Assembly (NCBI RefSeq): GCF_000382885.1
Contig: NZ_CAVK010000237.1
Coordinates: 1 to 44,394 of the forward strand
From: Sphingobium indicum BiD32
Lineage (GTDB): Bacteria > Pseudomonadota > Alphaproteobacteria > Sphingomonadales > Sphingomonadaceae
Length of the DNA: 44,394 bases
Direction: 5' to 3'
Shown: piece after piece, positions 37,084 through 44,394 of the stretch
Layout of the letters: every line of letters starts with the position of its first letter
Position numbering within the stretch: the stretch's first letter is position 1
Notes under the pieces: model-generated
What the model was told of the DNA's origin: nothing
Databases searched by the model: none
What the model saw: only the letters and a program-made list of their open reading frames with translations
Position numbers and translations under genes: made by a program

Positions 37084-39681
37084 TCACTCCAGGCTCTTAC
37101 TCGCCTGTTCGGTGACATCCTTCGACAGGCCCGGCTGCGCCAATATGCGCTGCAACTGCTCCCGCATCAGCGCGGCGCGCTCGGCGTCAAAACGCTTCCA
37201 CCGGCCCAGCGGCGGCACCAGCCGCGCAGCAGTCTGCGGATTGCGCGGATCGAGCGCGATGATGCAGTCGGCAACCAGTTGATAGCCCTTGCCCGACCGG
37301 TGGTGGAACGCCCACTGATTGCCTGCAAATGCGCCGTACAGCGACCGCACCCGGTTGGGGTTGGACAGAGTGAAAGCCTTGTGCCGCCCCAATTCCTCGA
37401 CCTGATCGACCGTATCGGGATGCAGCGCGAACGCCTGGGTCTGGAACCATTTGTCGAGCGTCAGCGCATCATGGCCATAGCGGTTGTAGAATATGTCGAT
37501 CGCCGCGTCGCGTTCCGCACTGGTGCCGTTGGCCAGCGTGGCGAGCGCCGCCTGCCGCTCGGTCATATTGTCCGCCTCGTGAAACTGGGCAAAAGCGATG
37601 GCGGGGCCATCTTCCGCGCCCGACGCCACCAGATAATGGAGCGCCGCGTTGCGCAGCTTGCGGGCACCCTTGGCCGCCGATGACAGCGAAAAGCCATTCG
37701 CTTTCGTGCGGCTATGGATGTCGCGCCATAGCGGCTCCAACTCCGCGCCGATCCGCTGTTGCAGCGCTTCGCGCGCGGCGTGGATCGCATCAGGGTCCAC
37801 CACGCCCATCTGGTCGCCCAGATAGGCTTCGCTGGGCAGGCGAATCGCCTCTGCGACGAAGGCCGGGTCGAGCAGCGGATCGGTAATGGTGTTGCGCACC
37901 GCCGCGACGACCGCACCGTCATCGACCAATTGTTCCGCGATGGTGCCGATCAACACATTGACCATCAATTGCTGCATCGCCTCATAACGCGCGAACGGAT
38001 CGTCATCGCGCGCCGACAGGAAGGCGAGGTCGTCCTGACTGCGATTGGTCTCGACGATCACCGGCGCGGAAAAGCCGCGATTGATCGACAGGATTGGCGG
38101 GGTCGCAAACCCCTGGAAACGGAAGCTCTGTTGCGCCTGTGTCAGCATCAGCAGTTGGTCGCCCTGATGCGCGCCGGTCGCGGGATCAAACAGAGCAACG
38201 CGCAACGGGATCGCCATCGGCTGCTTGTCGGGTTGGCCGGGCGTGGGCGGGATGCTTTGTTGCAGATCAAGCTCGACCGTTCCGGTTGCGGGATCATGGT
38301 CCAGCAGCGCGCGGACATGCGGCGTCCCCGCCTGCTCATACCAGCGGCGGAACTGGCGGAGGTCGATCTCCCCGCCCTCTTCCATGGCGGCCACGAAATC
38401 CTCGCAGGTCGCGGCCTGCCCATCATGCCGGTCGAAATAGAGATCGCTGCCTGCGCGAAAGCGTTCAGCGCCCAGCATCAGCGCCATCATGCGGATAATC
38501 TCCGCCCCCTTATTGTAGATGGTCGCTGTGTAGAAGTTACTGATTTCCATATAGGATTCTGGACGGATCGGATGTGCGAGCGGGCCGCTATCTTCCTGAA
38601 ACTGCGCCGCGCGCAGGATGCGGACATCCTCGATCCGCTTGACCGCATGGCTGCCCATGTCGGCCGAAAAGCTCTGATCGCGAAAGACGGTGAAGCCTTC
38701 CTTCAGGGACAGTTGAAACCAGTCGCGGCAGGTGACGCGATTGCCCGACCAGTTGTGGAAATATTCATGCGCCACCACGCCCTCGACCCCGTCATAATCA
38801 ATGTCGGTCGCGGTTTCAGGGTCGGCCAATATGTAGCGCGAATTGAAGATGTTGAGGCCTTTATTCTCCATCGCGCCAAAGTTGAAATCGGCGACAGCGA
38901 CGATGTTGAACACGTCCAGATCATATTCGCGGCCATAGACGCGCTCGTCCCAGGCCATGCTGTCCTTGAGCGCCTGCATGGCATGGGCGGTGCGGGGCAG
39001 GTCGGCCTCGCGGACCCATATACCCAGCTGCACATCTCGCCCGCTCATCGTCACGAAACGGTCGGCGTTGCAGGCCAGGTCGCCTGCCACCAGCGCGAAC
39101 AGATAGCAGGGCTTGGGGAAGGGATCGTTCCAGCGCGCCCAGTGGCGGCCATCACCGGCCTCCCCCTGTTCGACCGGATCACCATTGGCGAGCAGGATGG
39201 GGTAGCGCGCCTTGTCTGCCTCCAGCCGAACCATGTAGCGCGACAGCACATCGGGCCGGTCGGGGAAGAAAGTGATACGGCGGAAGCCTTCCGCTTCGCA
39301 CTGGGTGCACAGCAGGCCACCGCTGGCGTATAGCCCCATCAGCTTGCTGTTGCTCTCTGGCGCCAGTTCGACCAGCGTTTCGATGTTGTGCGCCGCGCCG
39401 GTCAGCGCGACGATCAGCGACCCGGCCTCCAGATGCCAGTCGTCCGCAGCCAGCAGCACGCCATCGACCTTTACCTCCAGCGGCACCAGCCCGTCGCCAT
39501 CCAGCCGCAACGGCCGATCATGATCACCATTGCGGGTCACCGACAGCGTCGCACGAACGCTGGTCAACGCCGGGTCGAGAAGGAAATCCAGCGCGATCGT
39601 GGGAACGAGCCAGTCGGGCGGGCTATAGTCTGAGCGGCGGATGATCGTGGGGGCGGTGGTGGAGCTTTGCATGTCGGCCAT
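37084..39681 (-). CDS. pepN: aminopeptidase N (M1 family)
   Basis: 865 residues. A zinc metallopeptidase that removes N-terminal amino acids from peptides in the cytoplasm. The exopeptidase motif GAMEN is at 269-273 and the zinc site HEYFHNW at 305-311, followed by LKEGFTVFRDQ with the third zinc-ligand glutamate. The C-terminal region, with ERQAALATLANGTSAERDAAI and the ending segment rich in helices, matches the PepN type. The start at 39681 gives MADMQSS; 39672 is an alternative, as neither has a clear ribosome-binding site. Its end lies 8 bp from the end of bamE. It is downstream of parB on the same strand across about 93 bp. Confidence 0.95.
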   Translation of the reverse strand: MADMQSSTTAPTIIRRSDYSPPDWLVPTIALDFLLDPALTSVRATLSVTRNGDHDRPLRLDGDGLVPLEVKVDGVLLAADDWHLEAGSLIVALTGAAHNIETLVELAPESNSKLMGLYASGGLLCTQCEAEGFRRITFFPDRPDVLSRYMVRLEADKARYPILLANGDPVEQGEAGDGRHWARWNDPFPKPCYLFALVAGDLACNADRFVTMSGRDVQLGIWVREADLPRTAHAMQALKDSMAWDERVYGREYDLDVFNIVAVADFNFGAMENKGLNIFNSRYILADPETATDIDYDGVEGVVAHEYFHNWSGNRVTCRDWFQLSLKEGFTVFRDQSFSADMGSHAVKRIEDVRILRAAQFQEDSGPLAHPIRPESYMEISNFYTATIYNKGAEIIRMMALMLGAERFRAGSDLYFDRHDGQAATCEDFVAAMEEGGEIDLRQFRRWYEQAGTPHVRALLDHDPATGTVELDLQQSIPPTPGQPDKQPMAIPLRVALFDPATGAHQGDQLLMLTQAQQSFRFQGFATPPILSINRGFSAPVIVETNRSQDDLAFLSARDDDPFARYEAMQQLMVNVLIGTIAEQLVDDGAVVAAVRNTITDPLLDPAFVAEAIRLPSEAYLGDQMGVVDPDAIHAAREALQQRIGAELEPLWRDIHSRTKANGFSLSSAAKGARKLRNAALHYLVASGAEDGPAIAFAQFHEADNMTERQAALATLANGTSAERDAAIDIFYNRYGHDALTLDKWFQTQAFALHPDTVDQVEELGRHKAFTLSNPNRVRSLYGAFAGNQWAFHHRSGKGYQLVADCIIALDPRNPQTAARLVPPLGRWKRFDAERAALMREQLQRILAQPGLSKDVTEQASKSLE

Positions 39682-39774
39682 GCCCACAACCTAGGGAGCG
39701 GGTGGGCAAAAGGCCAGTCTGCTTTGGGTCTAACTCTTCAAACTTCGCCCATATCAACTATGGTGATTCACGGC

Positions 39775-40698
39775 CTAGATGCGTTCGCCTGACAGGCGCT
39801 GGCACAGCATGTCGAGCTGATCGAGCGTCGAATAGCGCAGCGATAGCGTGCCGCCGGCGCCGCTGACATGGTCGATATCGACCTTCAGCCCCAATATGTC
39901 GGCCAGATGCTGCTCCAGCGCAGCGATGTCGGCGTCCTTGTCGCCCGAACCGCCGCCGCGTCGTGCCGCCGGTGCATCCTCGCCCTTCTTCACCCGGCGG
40001 ACGAGCTGTTCAGTATCGCGGACCGACAGGCCTTTTTGTTCGACCCGCCGCGCCAGCGCCTCGCAATCGGGCGCGCCGATCAGGGCGCGGGCATGGCCCA
40101 TGCTGATTTTCTGTTCGACTACCTGTTGCTGCACCGTGGCGGGCAGGTCGAGCAGCCGCATCAGATTGGCGACATGGCTGCGCGACTTGCCGACCAGGCG
40201 GCCCAGCGCTTCCTGGCTGTGATTAAATTCGGCGATCAGCTTGCGATAGGCCTCCGCCTCTTCGATCGGGTTGAGATCTTCGCGCTGGATATTTTCGATC
40301 AGCGCGATTTCCAGCGTCTCCGCCTCATCGAAATCGCGCACGATAGCGGGGATGCGGTGGAGATGGGCGCGTTGCGCCGCGCGCCAGCGGCGTTCGCCCG
40401 CGACGATCTGAAAACCGCCGCCATGCGGACGGACGATGATCGGCTGGATAATGCCGCGCTTGGCGATACTTTCGGCCAGTTCCTGCAACGCGCCTTCATC
40501 GAAATGGCGGCGTGGCTGTTCGGGGTGCGGCTGGATCAGCGCGACCTCTATGCTCTGGATCGCCTTGCCCGATGGCGAGGGGGCGGACGGCGCCACCGGT
40601 TCTTCGCGCGCGACATCGCCCAGCAGCGCGGACAGGCCGCGCCCCAACCCATGCGGGCGCTTGACCACCTTGGGCTTTTCGCTCGTGTCGTCGCTCAA
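39775..40698 (-). CDS. parB: chromosome partitioning protein ParB (CTPase, parS-binding)
   Basis: 307 residues. ParB binds parS, closes into a clamp with CTP and spreads along DNA. Residues 17-27 (GLGRGLSALLG) are the conserved N-terminal ParA-contacting region. The CTP-binding motifs are GERRWRAA (101-108) and ENIQRED (135-141). A helix-turn-helix at about 160-185 (SQEALGRLVGKSRSHVANLMRLLDLP) reads parS, and the C-terminal region dimerises. The start codon is TTG, which overlaps the parA stop (TTGA). It is supported by a perfect AGGAGGT 6 nt upstream. Confidence 0.96.
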   Translation of the reverse strand: MSDDTSEKPKVVKRPHGLGRGLSALLGDVAREEPVAPSAPSPSGKAIQSIEVALIQPHPEQPRRHFDEGALQELAESIAKRGIIQPIIVRPHGGGFQIVAGERRWRAAQRAHLHRIPAIVRDFDEAETLEIALIENIQREDLNPIEEAEAYRKLIAEFNHSQEALGRLVGKSRSHVANLMRLLDLPATVQQQVVEQKISMGHARALIGAPDCEALARRVEQKGLSVRDTEQLVRRVKKGEDAPAARRGGGSGDKDADIAALEQHLADILGLKVDIDHVSGAGGTLSLRYSTLDQLDMLCQRLSGERI

Positions 40699-41477
40699 GC
40701 CGCTACCTCCTGCCGGGGAAGGCGCGCGATCAGTTCGCGCGCCAGTCGCATATAGGCTTCCGATCCCGAACAGCGGAAGTCATAGATCAACGCCGGAACA
40801 CCGTGGCTGGGCGCTTCGGACAGGCGCACGTTGCGCGGAATGACGGTGGTGAACACCAGATCGCCCAGGCAGGCCCGAACATCATCGGCCACCTGATCGG
40901 TCAGCCGGTTGCGCCGGTCATACATGGTCAGCGCCACGCCCATAATCGACAGGCCCGGATTGAAGCGACCCCGGATACGTTCGACCGTCTGGAGCAGTTG
41001 CGACAGGCCTTCGAGCGCGAAAAATTCGCACTGCAACGGCACCAGCAAGGATTGCGCGGCGACCATGGCATTGATCGTCAGCAGCCCCAGCGACGGCGGG
41101 CAATCGATCAGGCAAATGTCCCAGCGACCAACCGGCGCTTCTGACAAGACCCGTTCCAGCCGGTGGGTGCGCTCCTCATATTCGATCAATTCGATTTCGC
41201 AGCCCGACAGATCCTGCGTTGCGGGGACGAGATCGAGCTTGGGCACGCGGGTGGCGACGATGGCGTCCTCCAGCGCGCAATTGCCGACCAGCAGGTCATA
41301 GCTGGACTGCGCCCGGTCCGCCTGCATCACGCCCAGACCGGTCGAGGCATTGCCCTGCGGATCGAGATCGACCAGCAACACGCGCAATCCCGTCGCCGCC
41401 AGTCCCGTGGCCAGATTGATCGCGGTCGTGGTCTTGCCCACGCCGCCCTTTTGATTGGCGATGGCGATGCAGATCAT
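40695..41477 (-). CDS. parA: chromosome partitioning ATPase ParA
   Basis: 260 residues. A deviant-Walker ATPase that binds DNA nonspecifically and moves ParB-parS complexes. The deviant Walker A is KGGVGKTTTAINLA (signature Lys10, catalytic Lys15). The second motif is VDLDPQGNASTGLG, and the third is IDCPPSLGLLTINAM. The start at 41477 overlaps the rsmG stop (ATGA) and has AGGAGG about 9 nt upstream. It is part of the overlapping mnmG-rsmG-parA-parB chain, so stoichiometry is probably set by translational coupling. Confidence 0.97.
   Translation of the reverse strand: MICIAIANQKGGVGKTTTAINLATGLAATGLRVLLVDLDPQGNASTGLGVMQADRAQSSYDLLVGNCALEDAIVATRVPKLDLVPATQDLSGCEIELIEYEERTHRLERVLSEAPVGRWDICLIDCPPSLGLLTINAMVAAQSLLVPLQCEFFALEGLSQLLQTVERIRGRFNPGLSIMGVALTMYDRRNRLTDQVADDVRACLGDLVFTTVIPRNVRLSEAPSHGVPALIYDFRCSGSEAYMRLARELIARLPRQEVAA
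40705..40711 (-). promoter_or_regulatory. strong ribosome-binding site that fixes the TTG start of parB
   Basis: AGGAGGT on the minus strand, 6 nt before the TTG codon at 40698. It matches the anti-Shine-Dalgarno sequence fully and lies within the end of parA. Confidence 0.8.
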
Positions 41478-42118
41478 GCGCGGCCTTTCCTCCTGGCGAC
41501 GGGTTTGACGGACTGCGCGATCAGGATGGCGCTATCGGCATCCGTTACGCTCGCTTCCATGTGAAAGACACCTTGCCACGATGGGCGCACCGCCTCCAGT
41601 TCATTTTGCGCATTTCGTCCCTTGGGCAGCACCCATAGCGTTTTTTCATTGGCCAGATGCGCGGCGGACGACAGGAGTTTGGGCAAGGGTGCGTAAGCGC
41701 GGGCGCTGATGACCGCCGCTGCGGTCGACGGAACTGCCTCGACACGGCCGCCAAACACGCGCGCGCGGTTGAGGCCGAGTTGGTCGATCACTTCGTCGAG
41801 AAATTCGATCCGCTTGCGCCGTGATTCCACCATCGTCACCGGCCGCGTGGACAGGCAGGCGACGACAATGCCGGGCAATCCCGCGCCTGAGCCGAGGTCA
41901 TACCAGTCCCCTTCGCCCGCACGTTCGGCATGGCAAAGCAATTGCGCGGAATCGACGATATGCCGCGCCCACACATGGGGGCGGGTCGATTCCGCGATCA
42001 GATTCTGCTCGTCCATTGCCGCCAGCAGAATCGCTACATAGCGTTCCAGCCGGTCCCATGTTTCACGTGAAACATCGAATTGCGTTTCAAGCCAGGCCCG
42101 CGCCTCTTCCTCCGTCAC
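41474..42118 (-). CDS. rsmG: 16S rRNA (guanine527-N7)-methyltransferase
   Basis: 214 residues. Methylates G527 of 16S rRNA using S-adenosylmethionine. The SAM-binding motif is [15 protein letters not shown], with the following [15 protein letters not shown] acidic turn. The region [19 protein letters not shown] is the family's substrate-side motif. GTG start, overlapping the mnmG stop (GTGA). Its N-terminus contains a perfect parS read as VSRET (residues 16-20). Confidence 0.95.
   Translation of the reverse strand: MTEEEARAWLETQFDVSRETWDRLERYVAILLAAMDEQNLIAESTRPHVWARHIVDSAQLLCHAERAGEGDWYDLGSGAGLPGIVVACLSTRPVTMVESRRKRIEFLDEVIDQLGLNRARVFGGRVEAVPSTAAAVISARAYAPLPKLLSSAAHLANEKTLWVLPKGRNAQNELEAVRPSWQGVFHMEASVTDADSAILIAQSVKPVARRKGRA
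42059..42074. promoter_or_regulatory. parS: parS site inside rsmG
   Basis: TGTTTCACGTGAAACA, a perfect 16 bp palindrome identical to the site at 9605-9620 and in the same reading phase (VSRET). It is about 1.4 kb from parB. Confidence 0.92.
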
Positions 42119-43965
42119 GCGGCCACCCGGCGGACATGGACGAGAATCGCAGCCAGCGCCGCCGGGGTAATCCCCCGGATCCGGCTCGCCGCCGCCAGCG
42201 TGTCGGGCCGGGCCGCGTCGAGCCGCTCGATCATTTCGGTCGACAGGCCACCGATCAGGGCAAAGTCGAAATCGGCCGGGATCATCACCCGTTCGTTGCG
42301 GCGCATATCGGCAATCTCCGCATCCTGCCGTTCGAGATAGGGGGCGTAATGCGCGTCCTCCAATATTTCCGCGCGCAGGTCATCGGGCGCATCGCGCAGG
42401 CCGGGGGCAAGGGTCAACAGCAAGGCCTCGTCCACTTCGGGGAAGCGCGCCCAATCAAACAGGCTGCGCCGCGCACCGTCCTGTCGCACGGTTGCGCCAG
42501 CGCGCGCCATTTCCGTTGCCGTCATAGGCCGGGCCAACTGCGCCTCCACGGCTGCGCGTTGCGTTGCGCGACTGGCCAGCCGCGTTGCACGATCCGCGCC
42601 GATCAGTCCATGCGCCAGCCCGATCGCGCCCAGCCGCGTCTCGGCATTGTCGGCCCGCAACCGCAGGCGATATTCCGCGCGGGCGGTCAGCATCCGATAG
42701 GGTTCGGTCACACCCTGCAACACCAGATCATCGATCATCACGCCAATATAGCTGCTCGCCCGATCGAGAACCAATGCGCCCTCGCCCCGCGACCGCGCCG
42801 CGGCGTTTGCCCCCGCGACCAGTCCTTGCGCGGCGGCTTCCTCATAGCCGGTGGTGCCGTTGATCTGCCCGGCGCAGAACAGGCCGGGGATCGCGCGCAC
42901 TTCCAACGTGGAATCGAGCGCGCGCGGATCGACATGATCATATTCGACGGCATAGCCCGGCACGACAATCTCGGCCCGTTCCAGCCCGCGCATCGAGCGG
43001 ACCATGGCAATCTGCACATCGGTCGGGAGCGACGTGCTGATGCCATTGGGATAGACGAGCGGATCGTCCAGCCCTTCCGGCTCCAGAAAAATCTGATGCC
43101 CGTCGCGGTCACCGAAGCGCTGGATCTTGTCCTCGATCGACGGGCAGTAGCGCGGCCCCCGCCCCTCGATCGCACCGCTGAACAAGGGCGAGCGGCCTAG
43201 TCCGTCGCGGATGATCTGATGGGTGCTGTCATTGGTGCGGGTGATCGCGCAGGCGAGTTGGGGCAGGACACGCCCGTGCGACAGTGGCGACATGGTCCAG
43301 TGCGCGCTGTCGGAGGGCTGCGCCTCCAACATTGCCCAGTCGATCGTGCGCCCGTCGATGCGCGGTGGCGTGCCGGTCTTGAGCCGCCCGATCGGCAGGC
43401 CGATGGCGCGCAGCTGGAGGCCCAGCGTCGTCGCGGCGCGCTCGCCAACGCGGCCGCCGGTCTCGCGCTCGTCGCCCCGGAACAGCTTGCCGCCCAGGAA
43501 CGTGCCGGTCGCCAGCACGACAGACGGCGCGTGCAGCACCCGGCCATCGGCCAGCGCCAGCCCGGCGACGACATCACCATCCAGCAGCAGCGCGTCGGCT
43601 TCGCCTTCAACAATCTCCAGCCCCGACTGCGCATCGAGCATCTGGTGGATCGCCGCGCGATAGCGTTTGCGGTCGGCCTGGACACGCGGTCCTTGCACCG
43701 CTGCGCCCTTGCTGCTGTTGAGCATCCGATAATGGATGGCGGCGGCGTCGGCGGCACGGGCGATCAGCCCATCGAGCGCATCGACCTCGCGCACCAGATG
43801 GCCCTTGCCCAGCCCGCCGATCGCGGGGTTGCAGGACATGGCGCCTATGGTCGCCCGCTCGAAGGTGAGCAGCGCCACCGCCGCGCCTTTGCGGGCCGCA
43901 ACGGCCGCCGCCTCACACCCGGCATGGCCGCCACCGACCACGATCACATCAAAGCTTGTTCGCAT
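42115..43965 (-). CDS. mnmG: tRNA uridine-5-carboxymethylaminomethyl modification enzyme MnmG
   Basis: 616 residues, full length for MnmG (GidA). With MnmE it makes the cmnm5 modification at wobble uridine 34 using FAD and a folate. The FAD motif is [12 protein letters not shown] (GxGxxG at 11-16). The conserved [24 protein letters not shown] and the glycine-rich [30 protein letters not shown] are present. The start at 43965 is chosen from FAD-domain alignment; the frame opens earlier at 44052, through the mnmE end and a parS site. Confidence 0.97.
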   Translation of the reverse strand: MRTSFDVIVVGGGHAGCEAAAVAARKGAAVALLTFERATIGAMSCNPAIGGLGKGHLVREVDALDGLIARAADAAAIHYRMLNSSKGAAVQGPRVQADRKRYRAAIHQMLDAQSGLEIVEGEADALLLDGDVVAGLALADGRVLHAPSVVLATGTFLGGKLFRGDERETGGRVGERAATTLGLQLRAIGLPIGRLKTGTPPRIDGRTIDWAMLEAQPSDSAHWTMSPLSHGRVLPQLACAITRTNDSTHQIIRDGLGRSPLFSGAIEGRGPRYCPSIEDKIQRFGDRDGHQIFLEPEGLDDPLVYPNGISTSLPTDVQIAMVRSMRGLERAEIVVPGYAVEYDHVDPRALDSTLEVRAIPGLFCAGQINGTTGYEEAAAQGLVAGANAAARSRGEGALVLDRASSYIGVMIDDLVLQGVTEPYRMLTARAEYRLRLRADNAETRLGAIGLAHGLIGADRATRLASRATQRAAVEAQLARPMTATEMARAGATVRQDGARRSLFDWARFPEVDEALLLTLAPGLRDAPDDLRAEILEDAHYAPYLERQDAEIADMRRNERVMIPADFDFALIGGLSTEMIERLDAARPDTLAAASRIRGITPAALAAILVHVRRVAA

Positions 43966-44004
43966 GGTGCCGCCCTTATCAGAAAGGCGCGGTCGGGGCA
44001 AAAG

Positions 44005-44020
44005 CGTTCCACGTGGAACA
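44005..44020. promoter_or_regulatory. parS: parS-like site between mnmE and mnmG
   Basis: CGTTCCACGTGGAACA. The inner 14 bp GTTCCACGTGGAAC are a perfect palindrome of the GTTCC-type parS known from Pseudomonas; one outer base differs from the symmetric 16-mer. It is the only non-coding parS in the window, in the 61 bp gap. Confidence 0.85.
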
Positions 44021-44026
44021 TGCGGC

Positions 44027-44394
44027 TCATTTGCCGATGCAGAATCCCGCAAACAGCCGGTCGAGCATATCCTCGGTCCCCGCCTGCCCGGTCAGCGCAT
44101 CAATCTCTCGCCGCGCCTGCCGCAGTTCCTCGGCCAGGATCAGCAAATCATGGGCGCTGGCAGCGGAATCGAGAAAGGCCGCAATATGTCCAACTCGCTG
44201 TCGCTGTCGCTCGTGCAGCGCATAGTCGCCCTCGCCCGGCAGCAGTGCGGCGGCACGGTCGAGCAGCAGCGCGACGAGCGCCTCCATCCCTTCGCCGGTT
44301 TGGGCGGACAGGCGCAGGCCGGGACGATCCCCCTCCCCGTGCCGGTCGCATTGCGCCGCGACCAGCAACGCATCCTCGCGCGGCACGTCGGCAG
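44027..44394 (-). CDS. mnmE: tRNA modification GTPase MnmE, C-terminal part
   Basis: The C-terminal 122 residues of MnmE; the gene runs off the window end. The conserved tail with the metal/zinc-independent CxGK ending (FCIGK) is visible, preceded by the helical [17 protein letters not shown]. It is the partner of MnmG in wobble-uridine modification. The GTPase motifs lie outside the window. Confidence 0.93.
   Translation of the reverse strand, partial: ADVPREDALLVAAQCDRHGEGDRPGLRLSAQTGEGMEALVALLLDRAAALLPGEGDYALHERQRQRVGHIAAFLDSAASAHDLLILAEELRQARREIDALTGQAGTEDMLDRLFAGFCIGK

Overview
The window looks like a chromosomal, origin-proximal segment of a sphingomonad (Alphaproteobacteria, Sphingobium/Sphingomonas type). 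The basis is high GC content, the order mnmE-mnmG-rsmG-parA-parB, perfect ParB-binding palindromes, a DUF1134/EipA protein, a CBP3-type cytochrome bc1 chaperone coupled to a YceD protein, and an adjacent mutS-glnD pair. It is mostly housekeeping. No transposase, integrase, CRISPR array or phage gene was seen.

Layout, 1-18 kb. An AraC regulator (minus) lies beside a 350 bp gap holding a possible tiny minus-strand gene with its own terminator, then pyrD. A MocR-type regulator is divergent from a YczE-like membrane protein. These are followed by a secreted NHL-repeat protein and a DUF1993 protein, a small lipoprotein (minus), then gyrB and a COG3650-type lipoprotein gene that carries a perfect parS inside its linker. 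Next come an ankyrin-repeat protein and a periplasmic catalase (minus), an Lhr-type helicase (minus), and a PLP sulfur-amino-acid enzyme followed by a 2-hydroxyacid dehydrogenase (plus). A long inverted repeat separates that dehydrogenase from a HAD-IB phosphatase (minus).

Layout, 18-33 kb. A four-gene MCE (Mla-like) lipid transport operon encodes a STAS-fused permease, an ATPase, an MCE protein and an auxiliary lipoprotein. It converges on glnD and mutS (minus). A hybrid malic enzyme (maeB) is translationally coupled to a flavin reductase. A polysaccharide deacetylase is followed by an ATP-grasp ligase whose start appears frameshifted, facing a low-molecular-weight phosphatase. tRNA-Ser(GCU) follows.

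Layout, 33-44.4 kb. eipA, dinB, a yceD-like gene coupled to the bc1 chaperone, bamE, pepN, and the overlapping chain mnmE (partial)-mnmG-rsmG-parA-parB. Two more parS sites lie in this chain.

How the genes work together. ParA/ParB and three parS sites (9.6, 42.1 and 44.0 kb) form the chromosome segregation system. Envelope functions are numerous: the MCE operon, BamE, EipA, the deacetylase and several lipoproteins. Catalase plus ankyrin protein is a recognised oxidative-stress pairing. The points most worth checking are the parS site embedded in the gene behind gyrB, the apparent one-base loss at the ATP-grasp start, the tiny minus-strand gene upstream of araC, and the deacetylase/ATP-grasp/phosphatase locus.
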